From contig JAWQEG010000074.1 of assembly GCA_033782935.1 (NCBI GenBank), positions 372,001 through 436,000 on the forward strand: a stretch of 64,000 bases of DNA, in the 5' to 3' direction. Origin of the DNA: Petrolisthes cinctipes. Taxonomy: Eukaryota; Arthropoda; Malacostraca; Decapoda; Porcellanidae. Position 1 is the stretch's first letter; each line of letters starts with the position of its first letter. A program made the position numbers and the translations under genes. Positions 25,576 through 36,893 of this stretch are shown piece by piece. The notes beneath the pieces were generated by a model. That model searched no databases. It had not been told where the DNA came from and saw nothing but the letters and a program-made list of their open reading frames with translations.

Positions 25576-26689
25576 AGCTGAATCACGTACCAATGGAACA
25601 GAGAATGAATCAGAGATTTATCTGGTTCATTTTCGTATGTCTGAGGTAAGATTGTAGTTCTCCATGAAGGTGGCAATACCCCGACTCAGATAGGGCGCAT
25701 GGTGGACGTGAACAGGAAAACTGATAACAAGTGGGTACGCCGTGAGGTGGAAACAGGATATTTGGCATCATTGCGTGCCTGACTGATTCCAGTAAGTAAT
25801 AGACATGAGGGGTGGGTGGGATAGGTATTAATAAAGTAAAAAGTATGTAATGAATTTTCATATCCAAGAGTAAATCTGTTCAGCTAGGTCGGATAAAAGA
25901 ATTTTTCATTTACAATAACGGCCATGGATGATAATGATTACTCCTGACTATGCCACGTAAAGAAATGTGACTCTTTAGGTCTCTCAATGATACTAACTCT
26001 ACAACATTGACGTCACGACCGTCCACGTATCGACATTGGTAGTGGGAACAGGGCTCTGTCGCTCATCCGTTTGACAGTAGTATGTAGTTCCGTAAGGAAT
26101 AAAATTGATTTATTTTTTACGGACAGACAGAGGTGATTGTGTCCGTTCACATGATGTTGACTATTTTCAATATGATATTTAAGTTGTTTTGACATGATTA
26201 TGAATAAATATATTGAACTACACCCTTCTAATATAATAATTTTGGAATATATTTTTTATATATGTGACTGTTTAATGGCAAATTATGAATGAATGTTATT
26301 GAAACTGAATTATGGCAGCACAGCATTATTGTCAACAAATAGACGATATCTCAGCTGCATGCAGCGGACGCTATAATACTCACACCCAACACATCCAACA
26401 CATCCAGTAGCTGCATCACGGGGTTTACGAAAAATGAAATCTGGTATTTGCAATAGCCATAAGAAGTAGTGTGGGTTTATGTGAGGAGGTAAGTAGACTA
26501 TACTAACTACATTCATAGTATGGAACATGCAATGGAAATAATTCACAGTTAAACCCAGCAATCGGCAGCAAATCCTTGTAATCATAGCCTATCTTGAACT
26601 TCCACGCTTGTTTACCAACACAAGAACGACGACGGACAGGATGGATCTCATATCTTCCGTTTTCCTCTGTCTCCTAAAAGTGACGTAAT
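25576..26689. other. No recognised feature
   Basis: Several short open frames, none with a recognisable domain. Confidence 0.4.
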
Positions 26690-26950
26690 TACTGATGTTC
26701 TTTTGACGTAGCTGTACGGATACGGAGTCCGTTAGTATGGGCTAGTGTGAACTGGGCATTACACGAAAAGGGGAATAGCGTCTAAATACTTTTAAATGGT
26801 AATTGAATCTACGTAGCAGAAAAACAATGTATGTGTGTGGTTGCTTCCCCTCCCTCCTCCTGTTCTGTTACACCTCCCCTTTTCTTTCTTTGATGAAAGT
26901 GACCATACAGCCTTTGTTAGCTTGGGAGACAGGTCTGCCAATTTAATTAG
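26690..26950 (-). repeat. Dispersed repeat family R, copy B (longest)
   Basis: Read on the minus strand it contains TTGGCAGACCTGTC, AACAAAGGCTGTATGGTCAC, a purine-rich block, CAACCACACACATACATTG, TCAATTACCATTTAAAAGTA, then CCCAGTTCACACTAGCCCAT and GACGTA..CATCAGTAATTACG. It therefore links copies A (first half) and C (second half). The last part looks like a MITE terminus. No coding capacity. Confidence 0.6.
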
Positions 26951-27989
26951 CCTTCTGTGGCTGCAGCAGACGACACAATTGAGGACTTTCAAGCTTGACT
27001 AACTGTAGGCTACACTGTTGCACTAATGTTCTGTCCCGTTCTATTATTTGCAAGTGAATTTTGTGAAATAGGGGATAAAGTACTTGCTCTTCAATGAGAA
27101 GTAAAACGATGGCATCGACCACCTGTAACTGGAATGTATCGGGATTCTGACACCCACTCGTGTAAACAGACTCCCTTGCTATGCTAAAGGAAAATCCCAC
27201 TATATATATAAGTTGTCGATATCCACACCAGTAACTATTATACATTATAATTAATTTCCAGTTGAAATTTTTTTTTTATATAACACTAACAGTCAGAAGG
27301 GTTCTGCCTACCCCCAATATCGTATTGTGCTTAACAGCTTCATTTTCTTCAAGAAATCATAAAGGATGGAATACATATAACAATTAGCACTTACCGTCAG
27401 CTAAAACTCGGCTACCTAGCAAAATGTGAGGGTCCTACTCTTGTCAAGAATGCTCGGCAAGTGATGTGAGGTGAGTTTCTCACCTTTATATAGAGATGGG
27501 GGAGGGTTGCACCCTTCAAAGTGTGACTCAACCACCGTTTAAAGACGAGTATTTTTTATAGCATGTTAATAATTCTCCTCTCACTATTTTTACCAATGAT
27601 TAGTATGAGTTGGTGTAACTATGCATTCTGTGAGTATTCTGGACACATCCGGTGATAACTATATAAAATTTACATGAATATATGTCTGCCATCTTTTGAC
27701 GATAAATATACTCCTTTGGCCTTTAAATGTTCTAGCCTTCGATACAAAACAATATTAAAATCAGAACAATGATTGAAGGCCTCTCATACCAGCAGATTAA
27801 ACAAAATATATTTACGAAGACAATATATATATATTTTTTTTTATTTTTTTTCCAGAACTCTATAGATGAGAAGGAATTAATTATTGAAGTTAAATAGCTT
27901 ACAGAGCCAGAGCCATTCCTATAATTATGATACTGTGCAGTATTCGGACATTTGGCTAAGATGTTGACTACATCATAGCCTTTAATCAT
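26951..27989. other. No recognised gene
   Basis: One minus-strand frame (28013-27732) contains CMIKGYDVVNILAKCPNTAQ. It is not random-looking and could be a decayed exon or repeat-encoded piece, but I cannot assign it. Confidence 0.35.
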
Positions 27990-28268
27990 GCATGTCTCTG
28001 TTTCTCTTTTCATAGCAGTGAGTCGAGTTAAGAATATTCAAGAAAATGCGATGTTCCACTGGAAAAACGTATTCAGTTTGCTATGCTTTCCACAATATTA
28101 TTTTTAATTTGAAATTTATATTTATCATGTGATTTCTGTTACAAACCTAGAAAATCTTGGAATTTGTATGTGTATTTTTGTTATTAACTTAGTGAGACAT
28201 TTTTTATTTACAATCTGTTCTTTTATTAACTCATAAAGTTTGTCGGTAGAGTGTTATAACACCCTGTA
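27990..28268 (+). repeat. Dispersed repeat, copy 2
   Basis: Partner of 2744-3010 in the same orientation. Here the upstream side reads GACTACAT..TTTAAT..TCTCTGTTT without the piggyBac-like MITE, so it serves as an approximate empty site. Confidence 0.65.
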
Positions 28269-28504
28269 TAGTACAGCATTACATACATGGAATAGCTTCA
28301 ATGTTTCTTGAAGTGTATACGCCATTGTGAAGTAAAAGTAGCTACGATCAGAATGAGGATGGGGAAGATAGATGGGAATTGGGTGGGAAAGGGTAGGTAA
28401 TGTGCACTGGTAGGTGTGCACCTCTCAGAACATCATATTAAATATATTATAACAATCAAACAACATACAATTCGACATGCTACAATAGAGACGTTGTTCA
28501 TTAG

Positions 28505-30007
28505 CCCCCCCCCCCCCCAACGGGAACTGCCTTGTCGTGGTGGGGGGACTTGCGTGTCAGCGAGACCAGGCTAGCTAGACTAGAGGGGGCTCCGGCTCCT
28601 AATCTGCCCCGAACTCGGGATGAGAGGGCTTCCCATGCTAGAAAGGTCGCCAGTGACAGACCAGTCTAAATGGTTCCCATGCAATAGGCTGCCAGTATGA
28701 GCCAACAGTGCTGCCCTCTAGGGGCCGTCCTGTGTTGGATGGTTGGGTGTCTGGGCCGGGAGATGATGGGGAAGGGGGTCTCAGCACCGTCGTGGGCAAA
28801 CTTTCGAGGCATTGGGGCTGCTTTTTAAAACGAGTGAGGGACCAGCGCTCGGTCCCCTCATCTGCCCGGTAGGTAGTAGCTCTTGGCTCCTGAGGCCATT
28901 ACTATAATAACAGTGTCATATGGATAAAGATAAAGCTCTTTCTTTTCCTCGAGCGGTGGTCGACCAGACCTTTGAGGCGTTACTCTCTGATCGTGGTGGT
29001 ATGCAGAAGGCTGAAAATAAGAGAAGACCCAGCAGGTCGGGTATTGTGTCGACGAACTCTGTTAGAGGTTTGGACACATTAATGTTGACTAATGGACTTG
29101 CATCCCTTTCCTATGGTGCTATCCACTCCATTTTTAAGTGTTTTGGAGTGGTTCTTCATATCCGAATCACCTATGACAGTGACTGCAGATCTAATCGGTG
29201 CTATATTATTTTCAATACAAATGTTGCTCCCAAAGCAGCTTTTGAGGCAAAAGATTCTCTGTCTGTGGGAGATACCCACTGTAAGGTTCAGATAATGCGG
29301 TCCATTAATGTAGTTAACAGAGACAATGACTACTGCCCTAACATCTTCGATGACTCTGTAGAGCATGTCCCTAAGGAGTAATTTGATTTGTGGCTTACTA
29401 CAGGCAGAGGCGTGGTAACCTCATCCAAGCTTCTAGGTATCTTGAAAAAATAAAAAACAATGGATTAATAACTATGGGCCACATTAAAAAGTACGGTAAG
29501 GGTGTTTTAATCAGAGCCAAAGGTCATACACAGGCCATGATGCTCCTCAATCTCCCCTGTTCTTTTGATGGCAAGTTTAAATCCATCAAACCATATCGAA
29601 CATTTAATTATAGCAAGGGGCGTATATACAATGAGGACCTGTATGAATTTTCAGAAGAGGACATTCTTGCTATATCACCTGATAGTGTCCAACGGTTAAC
29701 AAAGATGAAAGGCAGTAAAAATATGATCATCCTCACTTTCTATCGCTCGCATATCCCAGATCGCATTAACATCAATCCCACCTCTTTAGAAGTGAAGCCT
29801 TTTGTTGAGCGTCCTTTACAGTGTTTCTGTTGTTATGAGTTTGGTCATGGGAGGAGGAACTGCACAAACCATTCCCGGTGTGGTAATTGTTCTGTTCCTG
29901 ACTCACATCCTACTTCTGAGTGTCAGTCAGAGAGTTACTGCTTTTACTGTAGGGATGCTCACCCTCTATACGCTCGCCAAAATAAGACATACCTCCTCGA
30001 GCAGGAT
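28505..30007 (+). mobile_element. I/Nimb-type LINE, 5' UTR and N-terminal ORF1 (5' piece)
   Basis: After a C14 run at 28505-28518 comes a GC-rich leader (AACGGGAACTGCCTTGTCGT onward) of about 400 bp, unlike the AT-rich surroundings and typical for a LINE 5' UTR. ORF1 begins at 28920. The element is cut in ORF1 at 30007 after the codons for YLLEQD. The next codons (ILHLANT) are found in reverse orientation at 41218. The region immediately right is the 3' end of a minus-strand I/Nimb piece. Confidence 0.75.
28920..30007 (+). pseudogene. I/Nimb ORF1: RNA-binding protein with CCHC zinc knuckles (frameshifted, truncated)
   Basis: The ATG at 28920 opens MDKDKALSFPRAVVDQTFEA. About 154 residues follow in frame 3, then the frame shifts near 29375 to the frame that runs through SRYLEKIKNNGLITMGHIKK, RSHIPDRININPTSLEVKPF and a zinc-knuckle cluster at 29815-29980. 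The knuckles are CFCCYEFGHGRRNC (CX2CX4HX4C), CGNCSVPDSHPTSEC (CX2CX5HX4C) and a partial CFYCRDAHP. Such ORF1 proteins coat the LINE RNA and act as nucleic-acid chaperones in the cytoplasmic particle. The protein is cut off after YLLEQD. Confidence 0.8.
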
Positions 30008-30441
30008 TGATTCAAGATTGATTGATTTATAGATGACACTAGGCATCTGACGGAGCAACAGCTGGGATCATATACCTCCCAACATAAAATGGTCATCTAC
30101 ATTATTATTAATATATGCACACACATTAAATAGGCTTCACTACCCCGAAAGGGATAGGCAGCATGATTAAAAGGACATATAAACTAAAAAGCACATTATT
30201 ACTAAAACAACCTGTTAAGTTAATTAAAATATATAAAAGAATCAAAAAGCAATAAATATAATAAAATTCACAATATGTTGAGGGAGCCAGCCTCCTCCAC
30301 ATAGGAGAGGGTGTTCCCTCCCACACTACAAGCCTCCTCCCCGAGCACCTGGGAGAGACTGCAAGAACCGTCACCCACCCAGTTCTTGGAGAGGTGCTGA
30401 TGATGAAGGTCCCCAAGGCTGGGACACTCGACAATAAGATG

Positions 30442-30909
30442 TCACACTGTCAGAGGGACCAGACAATCATCACAGTAGGGAGGGGGTGCCCTTTCCATTA
30501 AGAACCCATGAGTCAATAGTGTGTGGCCAATGCGGAGACGTGCAAGAGCCATCTCCCACCAGCGAGACAGGCCGCTGTAGCTCCACATCGACACCACATT
30601 GTCCGGGGCCCAAAAAAATGTGACTCTGCGGCCACGACAACCCAGGAGGACAAGCTGCTCGAGAATGGCCAACACCAGGGGATAGGAAGAGTTAAAATTG
30701 CCCAAGGCCTGCAAGTCATTATAGGAATCACTAAAAATAGTAAAAGAAGGCTGCGGGAGAGTAAAAATAACTTGGAGGGCATATAAAATGGCCGAGAGCA
30801 CGGCAGTAAAAATGGACATGACAGAAGGGAGCCTGCCGCCATGACAAAAGTCAGGAAAGACAACTCCAAAACCAACTCCAGCATCAGACTTTGACCCATC
30901 AGTTAACAC
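30442..30909 (-). pseudogene. I/Nimb RNase H and C-terminal tail (relic)
   Basis: Residues read LTDGSKSDAGVGFGVVFPDF (first catalytic Asp kept), then MSIFTAVLSAILYALQVIF, where the catalytic Glu of AELSA has become Val, and TIFSDSYNDLQALGNF. The frame then jumps from WAPDNV to MWSYSGLSRWWEMALARLRI, deleting about 80 residues. The Glu loss alone should abolish RNase H activity. Confidence 0.8.
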
Positions 30910-31419
30910 AGGGAGGGACCCCCTGTGAGAGGAAGCATGTTCTAAAAAGAGGAAATGAGCCCCTGGAGGAGGAAGAGATTCCTTCTTGTCTCAAAAGCAG
31001 GTGCAGGTGTAAACTTCTGTAAGAAGCCATTGAGCCACCCAGGCAACCAGCACAGGACAAATCTGGAAATCATCAATGCCCATCTCCTCCATAGCCTTCC
31101 TGGCATGGAAGCCAAAGGGCAATCATATGATATCAGATGACACCGCCAATCAGGGAAGGGAGTCAGGAAGTCGATGTAATCGATGCCAACAACGAACCAT
31201 CAAGGACTGGCAACGGAGATCAAACGGTGGCTCATTAGCATCAAACAGGAGACTGGGGATTGGGGACGACCTGAAGGCTCTGGTTGCCATACATACTCCA
31301 GCATGATGAACAGGGTCTAAGACTCTGAGACAGGCATCTGTGGCAGAGGAGTACACCTCACTCCCATAGTAGAGTTTTGACCCAATAAGAACATGGTATA
31401 GGCGGAGGAGGGTGGCCCG

Positions 31420-33085
31420 ATCAGCCTCCCAGGACTATTAACAGGTTAAAAGCCTGTAGGCAAGAGACCTTAAGTGAACGTAAATGGGGAACCCAAGTCA
31501 AACGTTTGAAAAAAATAAGACCAAACAGCGAGTCACCTCGACACAACGTATCAGATGATAATACATGAATAAGTCCGGATTGGGGTGGCCGCCTCGGATG
31601 CGGCAGAAGTGCATAGCAACAGTCTTGGCAGGAGAGAAGCGAAACCCAAGAGAACCAGCCCAACGTGACACCCTGTCGAGGGCAAGCTGCATGCGCCACT
31701 CTGCCACTGACGTACGGGAAGCAGCAAACCAGACCGCCAGGAGGAAGGAGGGGAAGCGACCACACACATACATTGTTTTTCTGCTACTTAGACTCAATTA
31801 CCATTTAAAAGTATTCAGACACTACTCCCCTTTTCGTGTAATGCCCAGTTCACACTAGCCCATACTAACGGACTCCGTATCCGTACAGCTACGTCAAAAG
31901 AACATCAGTAACGTACATCGAGTTGGCTATACTGTCTGGAAGGAATGAGGCAATGGCATTAATTGCTACTGCAAACAATGTGACACTGAGGACGCTTCCC
32001 TGGGGGACGCCCTCCTCCTGTGCAATGAATGCTGAGAGGGCTGTACCAACCCTCACACTAAAACTGCGATCACTGAGAAACTCCTTAAGAAAGCATAGAA
32101 GGCGACTCCGCATTCCATATGCATTGAGTTGCTGCAGGATACCATATTGCCATTTAGTATCATAGGCTTTCTTTAAATCAAAGAATACAAAAGCCAAGTG
32201 TTGATGTTGTGCAAAAGTCTCACATGCAGCAGCTTCCAACCTGACCAGAGCGTCTGTTGACAGAAGATCACCCCGTTCCAAGAAGTATACCAGTCTGACC
32301 TTCACCATCTTCTCAAATAGTTTACAGAGACAGTTGGTCAAGGCAATTGGTCTGTAATTGAGGGCAACACTAGAGTCCTTGCCCGGCTTGGGGAAAGGAA
32401 GGATGGTAGCAACCCTCCACTCAGAAGGGAAGACACCCTCCAGCCAGATTCTGTTATTTAAAGCTAGAAGAAATTAGATCGCCTCCTCACCCAAGTGTCG
32501 CAACATTGCATATGGGATGTTGTCTGGCTAAGGAGAAGTGTCGCCGCAGGGAGAGAGAGAGAGAGCAGAGTGCAGGTCTCTCAGGGTGAATACATGGTTA
32601 TAACTTTCATTCTTGTTCCCCAAGAATCCAGGACAGTGCACTCCTGGGCTTCCAATTCATGATTGACACCCAGAGGTCGAGAGTCACTGCTGGAGACTCT
32701 AGCAAAAGCCTCTGCCATGGTGTTGGCAACTGTTAAACTATCCATGATCTTAATTCCATTGACCTTAAGGATAGGTGAAGAACTAGGAGAAAACTTCCCC
32801 GCCATCTTACAGACTCTCCTGAACACTTGGATGATTGGGGTTTTAGTATTAATTGAAGACACATAGGCCTTCCAAGATACATGTCTTGCATTGTCTAGCC
32901 AGAGCCCTTGCCTGTCGGAAGTCCTCTAAGAGAGTTGGGTCCCCACGATTGCGACGAAGGCGAAAGAAAGCAATGTGCTTCTCCCGCACAGCAGTGGTGC
33001 AGACTGGTGACCTCCAAGGGACAGGACGTTTGGGAGAGTGGTCAGAAGTTTTAGGGACTGAGTTAAGGGCAGCAGAGGGGAACAT
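31420..33085 (-). pseudogene. I/Nimb reverse transcriptase (broken)
   Basis: Pieces in order on the minus strand: KTPIIQVFRRVCKMAGKFSP, NCLCKLFEKMVKVRLVYFLE, LAFVFFDLKKAYDTKWQYGI (first palm Asp), EEGVPQGSVLSVTLFAVAIN, ANSMYV, then the inserted repeat, then LAVWFAASRTSVAEWRMQLA and TDLCRGD-type tail pieces. The insertion falls between V and the two aspartates of the YVDD active site. Numerous stops and indels exist as well. Confidence 0.8.
31741..31909 (+). repeat. Dispersed repeat family R, copy C, inserted in the YVDD motif
   Basis: Starts GAGGAAGGAGGGGAAGCGAC and ends AAAGAACATCAGTAACG; matches most of copy B in reverse. The surrounding LINE sequence (TTGTCAACGTACATCGATTT at 61949) shows the point of interruption. 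Target duplication not resolved. Confidence 0.7.
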
Positions 33086-33231
33086 ATCAGTGAAATAGGG
33101 TACAGCCTCATCAGAGCTACTAAAATCTGCAACAGACCGGAGAATACTGCCAGTCAGCCTTCTTTAATCTCCACCTAAGAGGACAAGACTGTGGTTCGAA
33201 CCTGTTATTTTCTAAAAGCATAAGGAAGTGG

Positions 33232-33861
33232 TCACTGCCATATAAATCGGGCAACACTCTCCATGTAAAATCCAAGAGGACTATGAAAATGGTTCACATC
33301 TCCCATATTTAAAACTTCTAATCCCTCATCCACAATAAAAGATGCCAATAAAACACCCCTGGAGTTGACCGAACTGTCACCCCACAGAGGATGACAACCA
33401 TTATTATCACCGAATAAAATAAAGGGAGAGGGAAGGTCCCGTACAAGATGGTTGAGATCACCCCTCTCAACTGTAACACTGGGAGGAAGGTATAGACTGC
33501 ACACAGTGTAGGGGCGGTCCATAAAAACATTAACTGCAACAGCCTCGAGCGGAGTGTCAAGCTCCAGGCTCGTGCATGGAACATCACACAGAACTAGGAT
33601 GGCAGAGCCACCATTGTAACCCTGCCCATCAAGGGAATTAGAATATAATTTAGAGTATACTGGAGGACTGATAGGACTGTCAGGAATGTAGTCCCCAAGC
33701 ACTGTCTCTTGGAGAGAAAGATATGCAGGAGAACGTGCAGTTCCTCCTAAGATGCAATTCCACTGAAGAGGCAATTCTATTAAGGGACCTTGAACAGTGT
33801 TACTTCTGTACGGATTTTTGGGAAGCCTCACGGAGGGACTTCCCACTACCACCTTGACCAA
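33232..33861 (-). pseudogene. I/Nimb ORF2 endonuclease (broken)
   Basis: A 209-codon open stretch covers the start of ORF2: a WNC residue block, then LSLQETVLGDYIPDSP (catalytic Glu of QE), NGGSAILVLCDVPCTSLELD, RPYTVCSLYLPPSVTVERGD, SPFILFGDNNGCHPLWGDSS and SRGVLLASFIVDEGLEVLN. The catalytic GDFNG loop reads GDNNG here. The end is frameshifted before the SDH motif. Confidence 0.8.
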
Positions 33862-34440
33862 AGTCTTTTCTCAAACGACAAGTTTTCTCTACTCCTGGGC
33901 TACTAAAAGAGGAGCGAACCCGAGGAGTAGTACTTGGGGCAGTAATTGGGACCCATAAACGAGTCTCTGAAGCATCTGATATGTTAGAAGGTGAAGGTAA
34001 ATGAACAGGGATATTCCTTGAAACAGCCACATTAGTATTGGCCTTTAGTGGTATCATTGACACAGGCAGATACATCAACATCCATAATACAGGGGGAAGA
34101 ATAACTCCACTCCTCAAGCGGAAGAGAAACTGTATCTTTTGAAGTCACAATATCCGAGGCATCCTCATTCAGAGGAAGCTTGTGAGGGGAAAAACCTGTT
34201 GAATCAAGAGATTCATCAGAGCCACGAGAACGCTTCTGATGAACTTGAGAGGAAATTATGGATGAATCTACAGAGACTGTTGTATTGCAAGGAGGAACGT
34301 CCATGTAGTCAAGTGTCTCAGAGGAACCACGAAGACGCCTCTGTTGCAGTTTAGTTGACTTGGGTTACTCTTTGGAGAGCATATGGTAGCATGAACCTCT
34401 ACCACATGGACACCTTGTAACACTCCATTTTTACATTAGT
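33862..34440 (-). pseudogene. I/Nimb ORF1 C-terminus
   Basis: Encodes QQRRLRGSSETLDYMDVPPC, SSIISSQVHQKRSRGSDESL and, after a frameshift near 34060, NISDASETRLWVPITAPSTT and [18 protein letters not shown]. These low-complexity Ser/Thr/Arg stretches follow the zinc knuckles in ORF1. The upstream limit at about 34430 is uncertain. Confidence 0.65.
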
Positions 34441-34908
34441 CACTCTTTATATATTAAAACGCCGTTTTCTCTTTGCTAAGATTAACGGAGAGAATGGAGA
34501 GTGGTAGGTTAATATGATGTACTGTACATAATAATATTATATTACCGTATATGAATTAATTAATTGTGTTGTAATTATTATTAGGAAAGTATGTTATGAA
34601 TTGTGTGTTTAGTTATTTTATGATTACCTATTTAGTTTTGAAGTGAATTGTAATTATTTGTGAATTATTATTTTTATTGGAATTAATGTTACTGTGAATG
34701 TAGCTTAAACTCCGTTTGTCATACGAGTTGTTCTAAACAGGTGACGCGATATTGAATAATCCATGTTGAAGTGACTAAATGTTGAGTATTTCCCATCTTA
34801 ATTTTCATAGCTGTTCAATCCTTGTAACCGTTATTTTTCTAAAATTTAAGTCGAGAGGGAAAAATAGAATGTGTTTGAAAATGAGGAAAAAGGGTGTTCC
34901 AATATTCT
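34441..34908. other. AT-rich sequence, nothing recognised
   Basis: Separates the LINE piece from the Harbinger derivative; no coding frame or repeat recognised. Confidence 0.4.
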
Positions 34909-36670
34909 GGGCCTGGATTCACTAAACACTCCCTTAAGTGCTCCCATAAGGGAGTGGCACTGAGGCTCCCTTACGATAACGGCAGCGCGCCGCTTAAGGT
35001 CTATTCACTAAACAATCGTAAGGGAGCGAGAAGTTATCCTCACCGTGAGTTGTTGTTCATATTTTGACGGTAGATGGCTCTACTTTATTTTATCTTGCCG
35101 TCTGCTAACCAATCACGAAGTCGGTAACAAAAGAGTCCAACCAATCAGACGCAAGGATCTCCCATCAGCTGATATTATTATTTTGTAAACAGTGAAGGAG
35201 AATGCTCTACAAAGCATTATATTTGCACTTAATTCTGCAGCGGAGTACAGCCGTAATACAGAAAAAATGTCTAATCAACTGTTTTCTTTCCCTCATTAAT
35301 TCTCTTTTAGTCCAGCAATGCCTTTTTTTCATACATTACACAGTATATATTCCATTTACTACAGAGAAATCCTTTTTTAGAGAAAGAGCCTCTGTTGTAG
35401 CTGTTTATTTGGGGAAAACATTTGGAATATACTGTACGAGTTTTGAATAGGGTGAATAGGACTGTGGGTTTTAAAGTAATCTGTGAAAACTTTGCAAAAT
35501 ATCAAAAGTAGCCTAACTTTATGTTACTAATAAGCAATGAAGTTTATGGGGACTTCAATTGGACACACTACTGACGACTGTGGGGTAAAAAGTTAACTTG
35601 CATCAGTTGAATATATATGGTAATTTAATGTGTAAGTATGAAATATCAACAATTCCTTCATGGTGGTACAGTATACAGTGTGACATAATGTATGTTACGA
35701 TATATATCAGTAACGATCATCAACATTAACCATATGCTTCCTAGAAACATAGGTATTATTGTATTTAGTCCACAATTCTTGACGAATTCCTTTTAGCTCA
35801 TGTGATGGGTGTTAATTAAGGCCTGAAGTTAGATTATATCAAGAAGTTCCAAATTCTCCATTCTCAAATCTCTGCCTAAGGTGAAAGTTATTCCAGATAA
35901 ATGCATCATGAGTGCTGCCAGGGTAATTTGCACACACATTAGTTATGTAGGCTACTAGTACTCCGATCACTGTTGGCAACAACTTGGATGTTGATAGAGT
36001 GATACTGTTTCCTGTTCACATATAAATGTTCACTTTCCCTAGGTGGTTTAATTGGAACATGTGTGCAATCAATTGTTCCAATTACATTAGGAAAACCTCT
36101 TAGTCTATGAAATATATGCTTATTGTCTGTTATGGCAGCTATTCCTCTAGGCATTTTTATTTCCAGTGTTGCTTTTCTGTAGAGGGCTTCTGTCACTTTA
36201 TTTATTACTCTAGACACACTAGACCAACAACACTCTGAAAGCCATCACTTGCATAAAATCTTAAGGCAATTAAAACCAATATATGAGTGGGGATAGCATG
36301 AGATCGCCTGGTAACTCTTCCAATTTCTGAAACTCATCACATAATCTCAATATTTCCACTCCAGGAAAACGATAATACCATATTTGGTGATTATCATCAA
36401 CATGGAGTTGCAATGCAAGTTCCTGATCAACAGCAACAACGAATTCCATGGTGACATGTCTGTAAAGTACGCCTGGCAGCTCCGTTTTTCTTCGTTTGTC
36501 GGACATTTCACTCCCTTATCTCGCGTAAGGGTGCCTCCTCGCTCCCTTAGGTAATACCGTATGATAGTTTGGGTTAAGACTCCCTTAACTCGTTAGTGAA
36601 TAGCTCTCTCACCCGCTAAGATCCCTTAACGTCGCTAAGGTCTCGTAACTGCGTTAGTGAATCCGGCCCC
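34909..36670 (-). mobile_element. PIF/Harbinger DNA transposon, deletion derivative
   Basis: The left end reads GGCCTGGATTCACTAAACAC. The right end, reverse-complemented, reads GGGCCGGATTCACTAACGCA, so the termini share GATTCACTAA. Subterminal CTCCCTTA repeats occur at both ends (34940-35025 and 36520-36600). CTG flanks both sides if one base of asymmetry is allowed (3-bp duplication typical of the superfamily). A transposase relic lies inside on the minus strand near the right end. The left half (about 35050-35840) has no recognisable gene. Confidence 0.7.
35845..36506 (-). pseudogene. HARBI1-like transposase (DDE domain, truncated)
   Basis: The minus strand opens MSDKRRKTELPGVLYRHVTM and passes through RLCDEFQKLEELPGDLMLSP and a frameshifted helix-turn-helix region (SRVINKVTEALYRKATLEIK). 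It then reads RLRGFPNVIGTIDCTHVPIK with the first catalytic Asp (GTIDCTHV), NRKQYHSINIQVV, then after another shift ANYPGSTHDAFIWNN with the second Asp (STHD) and QRFENGEFGTS followed by a stop. The last third with the catalytic Glu (normally after LLGDSGY) is missing. In intact elements it cuts and pastes at 3-bp targets. Confidence 0.8.
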
Positions 36671-36893
36671 TGTATGGGGATTTCTGAATACTATTTTTAT
36701 ACTAATTGTTGGATTTATTTAGCTACGTTTGTGAAGTTTATTTATTTTTGTATGAAAGAAGCTTATTTAAGGATTAATTTAGTTAAGTGTATTGGCAAGA
36801 GAGAGTAGAGAATGGTGAGGGGAAATTAGAGGTTGTTGAAGACAGTTGTGAGAGGAAGCAATTGCCTACAGGGGACACAGGTTGGGGAAGAAG
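36671..36893. other. Spacer between Harbinger and hAT elements
   Basis: Ends with GGAAGAAG, the left target duplication of the hAT element. Confidence 0.6.

Larger units (their letters stand above)
30008..34440 (-). mobile_element. I/Nimb-type LINE, C-terminal ORF1 through 3' end (3' piece)
   Basis: Reading the minus strand from 34440: end of ORF1, the ORF2 endonuclease (about 33860-33240), reverse transcriptase (about 33000-31420), RNase H (30910-30600), the Cys-rich C-terminus and a 3' UTR with an AATC-type tail at about 30008-30050. Compared with the copy at 59.9-64 kb there is a deletion between RNase H and the C-terminal block (around 30600), a repeat insertion at 31741-31909, and many stops. 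The 5' end lies within ORF1. Confidence 0.8.

Noticed and set aside
28920..30010. A host CCHC zinc-finger gene
   Set aside because: It follows a GC-rich LINE 5' UTR, is frameshifted and matches ORF1 of the I/Nimb family elsewhere in the window.
28505..34440. Twin-priming (5' inversion) as the cause of the opposite-orientation LINE pieces
   Set aside because: Twin priming places the inverted part at the 5' side of the element. Here the plus-strand 5' piece abuts the 3' tail of the minus piece, which fits a later inversion or separate insertions instead.
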